A stretch of DNA of 64,000 bases. It comes from Methylovirgula sp963708155 (GTDB lineage Bacteria > Pseudomonadota > Alphaproteobacteria > Rhizobiales > Beijerinckiaceae). The DNA lies in the NCBI GenBank assembly GCA_963708155.1, contig OY970183.1, forward strand, positions 1,240,001 through 1,304,000, written 5' to 3'. The notes beneath the pieces were generated by a model. It saw only the letters and a program-made list of their open reading frames with translations. It had not been told where the DNA came from and searched no databases. A program made the translations under genes and the position numbers. Shown here in pieces: positions 54,510-63,439 of this stretch. The stretch's first letter is position 1; the number at the start of each line of letters is the position of its first letter.

Positions 54510-56453
54510 ACGATAAGCCCTGGCGTACCATCGCTCTTGCGCCGGTGCGCCAGCCCATGCTCGGTCTTGTGCCAATGAAAGGGCTGGCGGATGAGATCGA
54601 AGATGGCCGTCCAGGCGGCGGCGCAAATGAGCAGCCAATAGAGCGGCAAGAGCGTCAGAACCGGCCAAAGCCGCAGAAGACGCCGGCGCTTCATCCCCAG
54701 AAGCATCGGCCAGAGCAACGCTGGAATACCGGCGACGATCACCATCGCGCAGACCCCCGCCAGCCCATCCTGCCAGCGGTTGGCGGGCAGGGCCGCGGCA
54801 CCGAGAGCAGCATCGAGAGCAAGGCACAAGCCGCAGAGCGGCGCGCCCAGCGAGCCCAGAATGTTCGCGCCGAGCGTCAGCGCGATCGCGGCGTAACTCG
54901 CCGGCCCCAATTCCCGCAACAGCCGGCGTGGGTTCCGCGATAAAACAATCAGCGTCTGATACCAGCCTTTGCACCAGCGCCGCCGCTGATTGAAAAAGGC
55001 GGTCATTGTGTAAGGCGCTTCCTCGCAGGTCGTCGAATTCGAGCGTCTCGATGTCATAGCCGAAACGGGCAAGCCGCAAGCCGATGTCGGCGTCCTCCGT
55101 GACATTCCAGGCATCCCAGCCGCCAATCCGGCGCAGCGCCTCGGATCGAAAATGATTCGAGGTTCCGCCCAGAGGAAACGGAAGGCGCAAGGCCGAGAGC
55201 CCGACGTTCAACACATCGAACAGGCTGGCATATTCGATGGCGAAAAGCTGTGCCAGCCAACCATCGCCGATATTGTCGATCGCGAGCCGCGCCTGAAGGC
55301 AGGCGAGCCGGAGCGGCGCAATGGCAAAGCGCGCCGCCGCGCGGCGAAGTTGCTGCGGATCGGGAATATCTTCGGCATCGTAGACCGCGACCAGCTCGCC
55401 GCGAATGAGGGGCAGAGCGGCATTAAGCGCGCGCGGCTTGGTGCGCGGCAGCCCCGCCGGTACGATGATGACCTCGCTGTAAGGCGGAGCGTGCCGCAGC
55501 ATCGCGAGAGTCTCAATGTCCCCCTCTTCAAGGACGAACTTCACATCGAGTTTGGTGCGTGGATAAGCCAGCGCATCGATCGCTGCGAGCAATTGCGGCA
55601 CGACCCGCGCTTCACGATGAAGCGCGACAACGAGCGAATAAAGCGGCAGATCGGCATCCGCCAGCGCCGGGGGCCGAGGCACCGAGGGGACGAAGCTGGC
55701 GGCGCAGGTCGACAGACGCAGCCAGAAAATCGCAAGGAATACAAAACTCGCCAGCGCCGTGCAGAGCGTTGCGGTCTCGACCGGCGCAAGCGGCGCGAAG
55801 AACGCGACGAGACAGGCCGCCATGGTCAGGGCGAGAAGCTGAGGCTTGGTCATGCCGTCCCGCGCACAGAGGCTGGTATCCAGGGACTGAAGCGTAAGGC
55901 TGGCGGCATTCGCGATTTCGACGCGCGCCGCAGCGCGGGCGAGACGCGAAAGATGCGTCGGCGTGGTGATCGCAAAATTCTTGAGCCGATTGGTCTGCCG
56001 CGCCGCGGCGATCAGCGCCGTAATCGCCCGGCCGCGCGGCGCGGCAAGAAGCTGCGCACCCGACCCTGGCGCAAGCGGCGCGACACCCGTGCGGATCACC
56101 GCGCGATAATTGACGTCGGCAACGAGGGCGATATTACTCTCGAGGAAGCCGATGCGTAGATGGCGCGCGAGGCATTGGTAAAAATGCGTTTCGGAGACGA
56201 GGCCTTTGGCGATCAGAACCCTGTCCGCCGTGACTCCAAGCTCGCGGGCTTTCTCCGTCGCGATTGCCAAAGCCGCGGGTGAGACGTCATAGTGGGCGAG
56301 AAAGCCGATCTCGCTCGGCCAGCGCCTTATTCCGCGCGCGTGCGAGAGGGCGGACGGAATGGCTAATGGTTGATCGACAGATTTTGGAGCCGCGCCCGAT
56401 GCTCGCGGTATTGCCAACCTGGGCTTCGAACGCAAATTACACGCCCCCGGCAA
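54506..56453 (-). CDS. Glycosyltransferase family 2 with N-terminal GSPII_E-like domain (one inserted base)
   Basis: A 648-residue membrane glycosyltransferase after removing an inserted C near 55028. Residues ~55-130 resemble the N-terminal domain of type II secretion ATPases (DRVLIAKGLVSETHFYQCLARHL). Two transmembrane helices precede the GT2 domain: YDAEDIPDPQQL (DxD), GGTSNHFRSEAL, TEDADIG and, in the corrected part, QRRRWCKGW. Four further membrane helices end the protein. It may make a polysaccharide or glycolipid. The 5' end overlaps the divergent gene at 56399, so the start may lie downstream of 56453. Confidence 0.75.
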
Positions 56454-57364
56454 CAGCTGGCGCCGCCGGGCGGCGGACCAGCATTAGTTCTGTCGCGCTC
56501 TCTCTTAAACTTCGCCGTTATTTTTATGCGCTTTGCGCGGTAATTTCAACGCTCACGCTTGTCTTGACCGCGCCGGGCGCAGCCTGGGCGCAAACGAGCC
56601 AGCCGGTGACGGTACCCAATTATTTTGATCCGCAAAACCGCCTGGAGAAACCCGATCTCAGCGGGGTCCACACACTGCGGTTTTTGACGGAGGACGATTA
56701 TCCGCCGTTCCACTTCGCCCTTTCGGACGGGACGCTCACTGGCTTCGATATCGACCTCGCACGCGCCATCTGCGAGGAATTGAAAATCGCCTGCACCATC
56801 CAGGCGCGCCGGTTCGATCTCCTTGCCGACGCCTTGAACAATGGCGAGGGTGATGCGCTGATCGCCTCATTGCGGATCGATGCCGCAAGCCGAGCGCGCT
56901 TCGATTTCACCGCGCCCTATTACACGACACCGGCGCGTTTCGTCGCGCGCAAGGACGCGACCTTCAAAGCGACACCCGAGGGGCTGGCGGACAAAAAGGT
57001 CGGCGTCATCGGCAAATCGGCGCACGCGGCTTTTCTCAAAGCTTTCTTTCCCAAAGTCCGGCGTCAAACCTTCGCCAACCGGGGCGAGCTGTACGCCGCT
57101 TTGCAGGGCGGCCAGATCGACGCCTTTTTCGACGACGCCATCACTTCAAGCTTCTGGCTCGCGGGAACGGCAGCGGCCAATTGCTGCGCCTTTCGCGGCG
57201 GGCCCTATACCGACAGCAATTATTTCGGCGAAGGCGTCGGCATTGCGGTGAAGAAGGGCAATGAGGACTTGCGCCGCGCGCTCGACTACGCCCTGGCGGA
57301 GCTCGCCCGCCGCGGCGTCTATACCGACATCTATCTCAAATATTTTCCGATCGGCTTTTATTGA
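56399..57364 (+). CDS. Amino-acid-type ABC transporter substrate-binding protein
   Basis: A solute-binding protein of the SBP_bac_3 family, about 321 residues from ATG 56399. A hydrophobic segment (FYALCAVISTLTLVLTAPGA) near residue 45 precedes the mature domain, which has the typical LRFLTEDDYPPFHF and GFDIDLARAICEEL segments and ends GVYTDIYLKYFPIGF. No permease or ATPase gene is adjacent; it may be a stand-alone or sensory protein. The long N-terminus before the signal suggests the true start is not certain. Confidence 0.78.
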   Translation: MLAVLPTWASNANYTPPATAGAAGRRTSISSVALSLKLRRYFYALCAVISTLTLVLTAPGAAWAQTSQPVTVPNYFDPQNRLEKPDLSGVHTLRFLTEDDYPPFHFALSDGTLTGFDIDLARAICEELKIACTIQARRFDLLADALNNGEGDALIASLRIDAASRARFDFTAPYYTTPARFVARKDATFKATPEGLADKKVGVIGKSAHAAFLKAFFPKVRRQTFANRGELYAALQGGQIDAFFDDAITSSFWLAGTAAANCCAFRGGPYTDSNYFGEGVGIAVKKGNEDLRRALDYALAELARRGVYTDIYLKYFPIGFY

Positions 57365-57370
57365 GCCCGA

Positions 57371-57952
57371 TCAAAGATAGGTCTCGAAATCCTTCGCCGC
57401 GACCAGCGGCGGACGCTCGAGATCGAAGGCCGAGACGAACTGGCCCTGCTTGTCCATCAGATAGATGATCGCTGTGTGGTCCATCGCGTAGCCTTTACCG
57501 TCCGCCGACGGCGCCTTGCGCGCATAGACGCGATATTCTTTCTCGACCGCGTCGATTTGTGCCCGTGTACCGGTCAGGCCGACGATGCGCGAATCGAAGC
57601 TCGCCAGATATTGCTTGAGCACCGGCGCGGTGTCGCGCTCCGGATCGACGGTGACGAACAGGACCTTGAGCGGCTTGTCCGTCCCCGCCGCCTTCAGCAT
57701 CTGCGACAATTCAAAAAGCTCGGTCGGGCAGATGTCCGGACAATGCGTATAGCCGAAGAAGACCAGAAAGGGGTGCCCCTTGAAATCGGCGTCGGTGACC
57801 TCGCCGCCGTTCGACGATTGGAGCCGGAACGGACCGCCGATGGAGGCGACCGGCGCTCCCGCCTGTTTCGAAATCGTCATGAACGTGCCGATCCCGACGC
57901 CGGCAAAGCCGATGAGAAGGATCGCGAAGGGGAGCAGAAAGCGGCGTGACAT
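57371..57952 (-). CDS. SCO1/SenC family copper chaperone
   Basis: A 193-residue thioredoxin-like protein with an N-terminal membrane anchor. The copper-binding CPDICP follows FFGYTH, and the distal His is in AMDHTAIIY. It delivers copper to the CuA site of cytochrome c oxidase or acts as a thiol-disulfide reductase. It converges with the substrate-binding protein, 6 bases between stop codons. No cytochrome oxidase gene lies in the window. Confidence 0.92.
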   Translation of the reverse strand: MSRRFLLPFAILLIGFAGVGIGTFMTISKQAGAPVASIGGPFRLQSSNGGEVTDADFKGHPFLVFFGYTHCPDICPTELFELSQMLKAAGTDKPLKVLFVTVDPERDTAPVLKQYLASFDSRIVGLTGTRAQIDAVEKEYRVYARKAPSADGKGYAMDHTAIIYLMDKQGQFVSAFDLERPPLVAAKDFETYL

Positions 57953-58057
57953 GGGCCTGAGCTAGCGGAAAACTCGGGCGAGAAAAAGTCACTTCCCCCA
58001 CGGCGCTGCGCCATGACGCGATCGTGATAGCGGCCGCGCCCGAAGATTGCCACAAAC

Positions 58058-58075
58058 GTTATACTATTACATAAT
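58058..58075. promoter_or_regulatory. Candidate Zur operator before znuA
   Basis: An A/T-rich imperfect dyad, TTAT-N8-ATAA (GTTATACTATTACATAAT), lies 28 bases before the znuA start in otherwise G/C-rich DNA. Zinc-uptake operons of alphaproteobacteria are controlled by Zur through A/T-rich palindromes in this position. The match is by type and location only. Confidence 0.5.
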
Positions 58076-58102
58076 GCACTCGCATCCACATGAGGCTTCC
58101 CT

Positions 58103-58996
58103 ATGTCGTTTCTTCGCGCGATTACGGCGCATCGCAGAATGTCCTCCGTCCTTCTCGCTGCCGCCGGCCTGGCGCTGACAACGGCCCTGGCGCAAGCCGC
58201 GCCGGTTCCGGTCGTTGCCGCGGAAAATTTCTATGGCGATGTCGCCAAGCAGATCGGCGGCGCCGATGTCGCCGTCACCAGCATCCTCAGCAACCCGGAT
58301 GAAGATCCGCATCTTTTCGAGGCGAGCCCTTCCGTCGCTCGGGCCATCTCGGCCGCGAAAATTGTCATCGCCAGCGGCATCGATTACGACCCCTGGGTGC
58401 AGAAGCTGCTTGCCGCCGCCAAGAGCCAGGATCGCAAACTGATCGTCGTGGCCGATCTCGCCGGCAAGAAATCCGGCGACAATCCGCATATCTGGTACGA
58501 CCTCAACATCGTCTCGGCCTTCGCCAAGAAGTTCGCCAGCGATCTCGGCGCGACCGACCCGGCGCACAAGGCCGATTATGACGCGCGGCTCGCGCAGTTC
58601 GAGGACTCGCTGAAGCCGATCCGCAGCAAAATCGCCACCCTGCGCACCCGTCTCGCCGGCCGCGCCGTCACGGCGACGGAGCCGGTCTTCGGCTATATGA
58701 TCGATGCTCTGGGGATGACGAGCCGCAACCAGGGCTTCCAGATCGCGGTCATGAACAACACCGAGCCGAGCGCCTCGGATGTCGCGGGCTTCGAGAACGA
58801 TCTGAAAGACCACAAAGTCGTCTTGTTAGTATATAACAGTCAGGCTTCGGACCCGATCGCCGAGCGGATGGAGAAACTGGCGAAGCAATCGGGCGTGCCC
58901 GTGATCGGCGCGACCGAGACTGAACCGCTCGGCGTCACCTATCAGCAATGGATGACGAATGAACTCGATGCGGTCGATCACGCTCTGCCAAAGTAG
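58103..58996 (+). CDS. znuA: Zinc ABC transporter substrate-binding protein
   Basis: A 297-residue cluster A-I metal-binding protein with a signal peptide ending near ALAQAAP. EDPHLFEASPS and NPHIWYDLN hold the metal-binding histidines. No His-rich loop is present, which separates it from enteric ZnuA, but the neighbours (znuC, znuB, CobW) point to zinc rather than manganese. It heads the operon behind the candidate Zur operator. Confidence 0.88.
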   Translation: MSFLRAITAHRRMSSVLLAAAGLALTTALAQAAPVPVVAAENFYGDVAKQIGGADVAVTSILSNPDEDPHLFEASPSVARAISAAKIVIASGIDYDPWVQKLLAAAKSQDRKLIVVADLAGKKSGDNPHIWYDLNIVSAFAKKFASDLGATDPAHKADYDARLAQFEDSLKPIRSKIATLRTRLAGRAVTATEPVFGYMIDALGMTSRNQGFQIAVMNNTEPSASDVAGFENDLKDHKVVLLVYNSQASDPIAERMEKLAKQSGVPVIGATETEPLGVTYQQWMTNELDAVDHALPK

Positions 58997-59002
58997 AGGT
59001 TC

Positions 59003-59866
59003 ATGAACGCCATCGAGCTGCGCGATGTGACTCTGGCCCTCGGCGGGCGCACGATCTTGGCAAATATCAGCCTCGATATTCCCGCCGGCCAGTTCATCGG
59101 CGTTCTGGGGCCAAACGGCTCCGGCAAGACAACATTGATGCGGGCCATCCTCGGCCTGCTGGCGCCAAAGTCGGGCACGCTGCGCGTGCTGGGCGGGCCT
59201 GCCACACGCGGCAACCCGAAAATCGGCTATCGCCCGCAGACAGCGGGCAACATGACGGCGCTCCAGATCAGCGGCTGGGATTTCGTCGCCAGCGTCGCCG
59301 ATGGCTATCGCCTCGGCCTGCCGATCCTGAGCGCCGCCGCGCGCGCCGAGGTGCAGCAAGCGCTGGCGCGTGTCGGCGCCGAGAAGCTCGCGGCGCGGCC
59401 GCTCGGCGAACTCTCCGGCGGCGAGCGCCAGCGCCTATTGCTGGCGCAAGCGCTCATCGGCGATCCCAAGTTGCTGCTCCTCGATGAGCCCCTGATCAGC
59501 CTCGATCCGCGCCGGCAGGAGGAGGTCGTCGAATTGGTGAAGGCTTTGCAGCGCGAGTTCGCCATCACCGTTCTGTTCAGCGCGCATGAATTGAATCCGC
59601 TGCTCAACGCCATCGATCAGGTGCTTTATCTCGGCAGCGGCCAGGCGGCGCTCGGCCCCGTCGCAGAGGTGATCACGCCGCCCGTCCTCTCCAAACTCTA
59701 TGGCTCGCCCATCGACGTCATCCAGGTTCAGGGCCGCATTTTCGTGATGTCGGGGAGCCACGACGTCGAGGCCGACGCGCATCGGCATGAGCATGGCCAC
59801 GCACACGGCCATGCCCATGACGATCATGCCCATGCACACGTGCGCGAAGAATCGTCGCATGTTTGA
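59003..59866 (+). CDS. znuC: Zinc ABC transporter ATP-binding protein with His-rich tail
   Basis: A 287-residue ABC ATPase: Walker A GPNGSGKTTLM, signature LSGGERQRLLLAQAL, Walker B LLLLDEPLISLD. The last ~30 residues are a histidine/aspartate tail (HRHEHGHAHGHAHDDHAHAH), which could bind zinc in the cytoplasm and sense its level. The gene starts 6 bases after znuA and overlaps znuB by 8. Confidence 0.9.
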   Translation: MNAIELRDVTLALGGRTILANISLDIPAGQFIGVLGPNGSGKTTLMRAILGLLAPKSGTLRVLGGPATRGNPKIGYRPQTAGNMTALQISGWDFVASVADGYRLGLPILSAAARAEVQQALARVGAEKLAARPLGELSGGERQRLLLAQALIGDPKLLLLDEPLISLDPRRQEEVVELVKALQREFAITVLFSAHELNPLLNAIDQVLYLGSGQAALGPVAEVITPPVLSKLYGSPIDVIQVQGRIFVMSGSHDVEADAHRHEHGHAHGHAHDDHAHAHVREESSHV

Positions 59867-60662
59867 ATATGATTTCATGCGCAACGCCTTTGCCGCCGCG
59901 ACCGTGGTTGCCATCGTCTCCGGTATCGTCGGCTATTTCCTTGTGCTGCGCGCACAGACCTTCGCCGGCCATGCGCTCGCTCATGTCGGCTTTACCGGCG
60001 CGACGGGCGCTGTCCTCATCGGCGTGTCCCCGCTCTGGGGTCTTGTCGCGATGACGGTGGCCGCCGGAGTCCTGATGGGGCTTATGGGCGAGCGGTTGGC
60101 GCAGCGGGATGTGGCGATCGGCCTCGTGCTCGCCTTCGCGTTGGCGCTCGGTCTGCTCTTCCTGCATTTCTTCACCAGCTTCGCCACCCACGCGACGGCG
60201 CTACTCTTCGGCAATGTGCTCGCGGTCGATCCGGGGACGGTCGTCACCCTGCTCGGGCTCGGCGTCGTCTGCCTCGGCACGCTGGCGGTCATCTCGCGGC
60301 CGCTGCTGTTCGCGAGCCTCCAGCCCGAACTCGCCGAGGCGAAGGGCGTCTCGCTGCAACTTTATGGCGTGCTGTTCCTCGCCATCGTCGCCCTGGCGAC
60401 GGCCGAATGCGCTCAGATCGTCGGCGTGCTGCTCGTCTTCGCTCTGATGGTGGGGCCGGCCGCCGCCGCACAAAAATTGGTGAACGGCGTCGCCGCGGGC
60501 GTCCTGCTCTCGGCCGTGCTGGCCCTGATCGAGGCCTGGGGCGGCCTCACCGTCGCCTATTATACCGACTGGCCGACGAGCTTCTGGATAACCGCGCTCA
60601 GCGCGCTTATCTATGTCCTCGCCGCGGCGCCAAGCCAGATCCGCGCCTGGCAGACGGCCTGA
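59859..60662 (+). CDS. znuB: Zinc ABC transporter permease
   Basis: A 267-residue permease of the ABC-3 family with about eight hydrophobic helices; GHALAHVGFTGATGAVLIG and VGVLLVFALMVGPAAAAQKL are the conserved loop and helix. The start is ATG 59859 (MFEYDFMRN), inside the end of znuC; a longer reading begins in the His-rich tail sequence of znuC in another frame and is rejected. Confidence 0.9.
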   Translation: MFEYDFMRNAFAAATVVAIVSGIVGYFLVLRAQTFAGHALAHVGFTGATGAVLIGVSPLWGLVAMTVAAGVLMGLMGERLAQRDVAIGLVLAFALALGLLFLHFFTSFATHATALLFGNVLAVDPGTVVTLLGLGVVCLGTLAVISRPLLFASLQPELAEAKGVSLQLYGVLFLAIVALATAECAQIVGVLLVFALMVGPAAAAQKLVNGVAAGVLLSAVLALIEAWGGLTVAYYTDWPTSFWITALSALIYVLAAAPSQIRAWQTA

Positions 60663-60734
60663 CCCCTATTCTCGCCACGATGCGAGCTAGAAGTCCGGCG
60701 TTCTGACCGCAATCGATCCCTCCCGGAGTTTGGC

Positions 60735-61851
60735 ATGGCCGAAAAAATTCCCGTCACCGTGCTCACCGGCTATCTCGGTGCCGGCAAGACGACGCTGCTC
60801 AACCGCATTCTGAGCGAGCCGCACGGCAAGAAATTCGCCGTCATCGTCAATGAATTCGGGGAGATCGGCATCGACAACGACCTCGTCGTCGGGGCCGACG
60901 AGGAAATCTTCGAGATGAACAACGGCTGCATCTGCTGCACGGTGCGCGGCGATCTGATCCGCATCATCGAGGGGCTGATGAAGCGCAAGGGCAATTTCGA
61001 TGGCATCATCGTCGAGACCACAGGCCTTGCCGATCCCGCGCCCGTTGCGCAGACCTTTTTCGTCGATGCCGACGTGCAGGAGGCGGCGCGTCTCGATGCC
61101 GTCGTCACCGTCGCCGACGCCAAATGGCTGTCCGAGCGGCTGAAGGACGCGCCGGAGGCCAAGAACCAGATCGCCTTCGCCGATGTCATCCTGCTCAACA
61201 AATCCGATATCGTGAGCAAGGACGAACTGGCCGAGGTCGAGGCGCGCATCCGCGCCATCAACCCCTACGCAAAACTGCACCGGACGGTGAACTGCGCCGT
61301 GCCGCTCGATGCCGTACTGGGCCGCAACGCCTTCGACCTCGACCGTATCCTCGAAATCGAACCGGACTTCCTGGAAACCGAAGACGAGCACGATCATCAT
61401 CACGGCCACGATCATCATCATGAGCATGATCACGATTGCGATTGCCACGATCACGGGCATGAGCATCATGAACATGGGCACCATGACCACGATCATGCGC
61501 ACGAGCATCACGAGGGCCATACGCACAAGCACGGCCTCAAGCATTATCACGACGAGGAGATGCAATCGGTGGCGCTGTCGCTCGACGGTGATGTCGATCC
61601 GGAAAAGTTCTTGCCCTGGCTCAATGATTATATCCAGAAGGAAGGAGCCTTCGATCCTGCGCTCCAAGGGCATTTTGTCCTTCAAGAACGAGCCGAAGCG
61701 ATTCGTCTTCCAGGGCGTGCATATGATGCTCGATGGCAACGTGCAGCGCGAGTGGCGGCCGGACGAAAGGCGCACGAGTCGCGTCGTCTTCATCGGCCGG
61801 CATCTGAAGGAAGATGAAATCCGCCAGGGCTTTCTGGCCTGCGCCGCGTAA
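60735..61851 (+). CDS. CobW/COG0523 GTPase, putative zinc chaperone (one inserted base)
   Basis: A 371-residue G3E GTPase after removing one base near 61655. Walker A GYLGAGKTTLLN, the metal-binding CxCC in NNGCICCTVRGDL, and LLNKSDIV are present. Residues ~218-270 form a very His-rich segment (HDHHHGHDHHHEHDHD, then HDHGHEHHEHGHHDHDHAHEH). The CobW C-terminal domain (LRSKGILSFKNEPKRFVFQG) ends QGFLACAA. COG0523 proteins next to znu genes hand zinc to target enzymes under starvation. Confidence 0.87.
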
Positions 61852-62858
61852 TGGCCGAGACGGCAACCTCTCTTACCGAGCGTGTGACCCCACTAAAGGC
61901 CGGCGCGCATGTCACGGCAGCGGCCTTTCTGGGGCCGGCCGCGGTGCTGGCGCTCGGCGACGGCACGGCTCTTTGGCACAACGCGGACGGTGACAGGCGC
62001 ATCGCTCTGCATGAGAACGGCGCCATTCTCGTCGCGGCGCTCGCCGGCAAAAGGCTCATGACCGGCGGTGACGACGGCCGCATCGTTGCGCTCGCCGCCG
62101 ACGGCACAAGGGAAGAAATCTTCCACGAAAAAGGCAGCTGGATCGACGCGCTCGCCGGGCGCGGCGATGGCGCGCTCGCCTGGTCCTCCACCAAGCAGGT
62201 TTTCGCCCGCGATGCACACGGCGCGCTGAAAACCTTCACAGCCCCGTCATCCGTGCGCGGCCTCGCCTTCGCGCCCAAGGGCTACCGGCTCGCCATCGCC
62301 CATTACAATGGCGCAACGCTCTGGTTTCCCAGCGTCGCGGCCAAGCCGGAAGTCCTCGAATGGAAGGGCGCCCATCTCGATGCGACCTTCTCGCCGGACG
62401 GGCGCTTCCTGGTCACTTCGATGCAGGAGAATGCGCTGCACGGCTGGCGGCTCGCCGACAAGCGCGACATGCGCATGTCGGGCTATCCGGCGAAGACCCG
62501 CTCTCTGTCGTGGTCCAATGACGGCCATTGGCTGGCGACCTCCGGCGCCGAGGCCTGCATCGTCTGGCCTTTCAAGGACAAGGACGGGCCGATGGGCAAG
62601 CAGCCGCGTGAATGCGGCGTGCGGCGAGCAAAAGTCTCGCGTGTCGCCTGCCACCCGAGGGCACTGGTCGTCGCGATCGGCTACGAAGATGGCTGGATTC
62701 TCCTCTGCCGCATGACCGACGGCGCCGAAATCCTGGTGCGCCGGACAGAGGCGGGCACGCAAGACCCGGTCACCGCGCTCACCTGGGACGAGGCCGGACG
62801 CCATCTCCTCTTCGGCACCGGCGAAGGCGCGGCCGGCCTGCTCGAAATGCCGGGCTGA
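61851..62858 (+). CDS. WD40-repeat protein next to CobW
   Basis: A 335-residue WD40-type beta-propeller: repeats with GHxxx..VAW-like blades are seen as LAFAPKGYRLAIAHYNGATLW, DATFSPDGRFLVTSMQEN and LSWSNDGHWLATSGAEACIVW. It overlaps the CobW stop by one base (TAATG), so it is part of the zinc operon. Such proteins accompany CobW GTPases in rhizobia and relatives; a scaffold role for zinc transfer is inference. Confidence 0.85.
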   Translation: MAETATSLTERVTPLKAGAHVTAAAFLGPAAVLALGDGTALWHNADGDRRIALHENGAILVAALAGKRLMTGGDDGRIVALAADGTREEIFHEKGSWIDALAGRGDGALAWSSTKQVFARDAHGALKTFTAPSSVRGLAFAPKGYRLAIAHYNGATLWFPSVAAKPEVLEWKGAHLDATFSPDGRFLVTSMQENALHGWRLADKRDMRMSGYPAKTRSLSWSNDGHWLATSGAEACIVWPFKDKDGPMGKQPRECGVRRAKVSRVACHPRALVVAIGYEDGWILLCRMTDGAEILVRRTEAGTQDPVTALTWDEAGRHLLFGTGEGAAGLLEMPG

Positions 62859-62913
62859 TCGCATAGCTCCACGCGATGCCCTATAATCATGCGGTCCGGT
62901 TCTGGGAGGCCGC

Positions 62914-63438
62914 ATGATCATCAGCCGCTTCGCGCTGTTCTTTGCCTTTGTTTTCGGCCTCGTCTCAACGCAGGCGCCGGAATTCTGGCAGCAATACAAG
63001 CAGAGGCTCGGCGGGGCGATCGACGAGCTTGCCGCCATCGTCGCCCAGTTCGACACGGACGCGACCGCCCAGCACCTGACCCAGGCGCAGGCAATCGCCC
63101 GCCTCGAATCCGACCCCGATCCCCTGGCCCAGGGCCGCGGCGTCGAGATCCAGCATCTCATCGACCGGTTGGGAAAGCTGCGCCACGCCGCGAGCGCCTT
63201 CGACCAGCCGAACATCGCCGCAAAATGGGTCGCGCTCGCCGAGACCTTCGATCCGCAGATCGCCGAGCGCGCCTACGAAGCCTATGAGCCGGCCATTCCG
63301 ACGACGCCGGACGGCTTCATTTCCGGCCTTATCGGCTTTGTCATCGGCGGCGGATTGGTGCATCTCATCGGCCTGCCGATCCGGCATCGCAAAAAACTCT
63401 TCCGTCGCCGCAATGCTCCCGATGTCGTCGAAGCCTGA
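62914..63438 (+). CDS. DUF2937 protein
   Basis: A 174-residue protein with an N-terminal hydrophobic segment (ISRFALFFAFVFGLVSTQAPEF), a helical middle (LGGAIDELAAIVAQFD), and a C-terminal membrane segment (FISGLIGFVIGGGLVHLIGL). It matches DUF2937 in layout. Function is unknown; it is probably an inner-membrane protein with a soluble central part. It directly precedes thiD by one base. Confidence 0.75.
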   Translation: MIISRFALFFAFVFGLVSTQAPEFWQQYKQRLGGAIDELAAIVAQFDTDATAQHLTQAQAIARLESDPDPLAQGRGVEIQHLIDRLGKLRHAASAFDQPNIAAKWVALAETFDPQIAERAYEAYEPAIPTTPDGFISGLIGFVIGGGLVHLIGLPIRHRKKLFRRRNAPDVVEA

Positions 63439-63439
63439 C

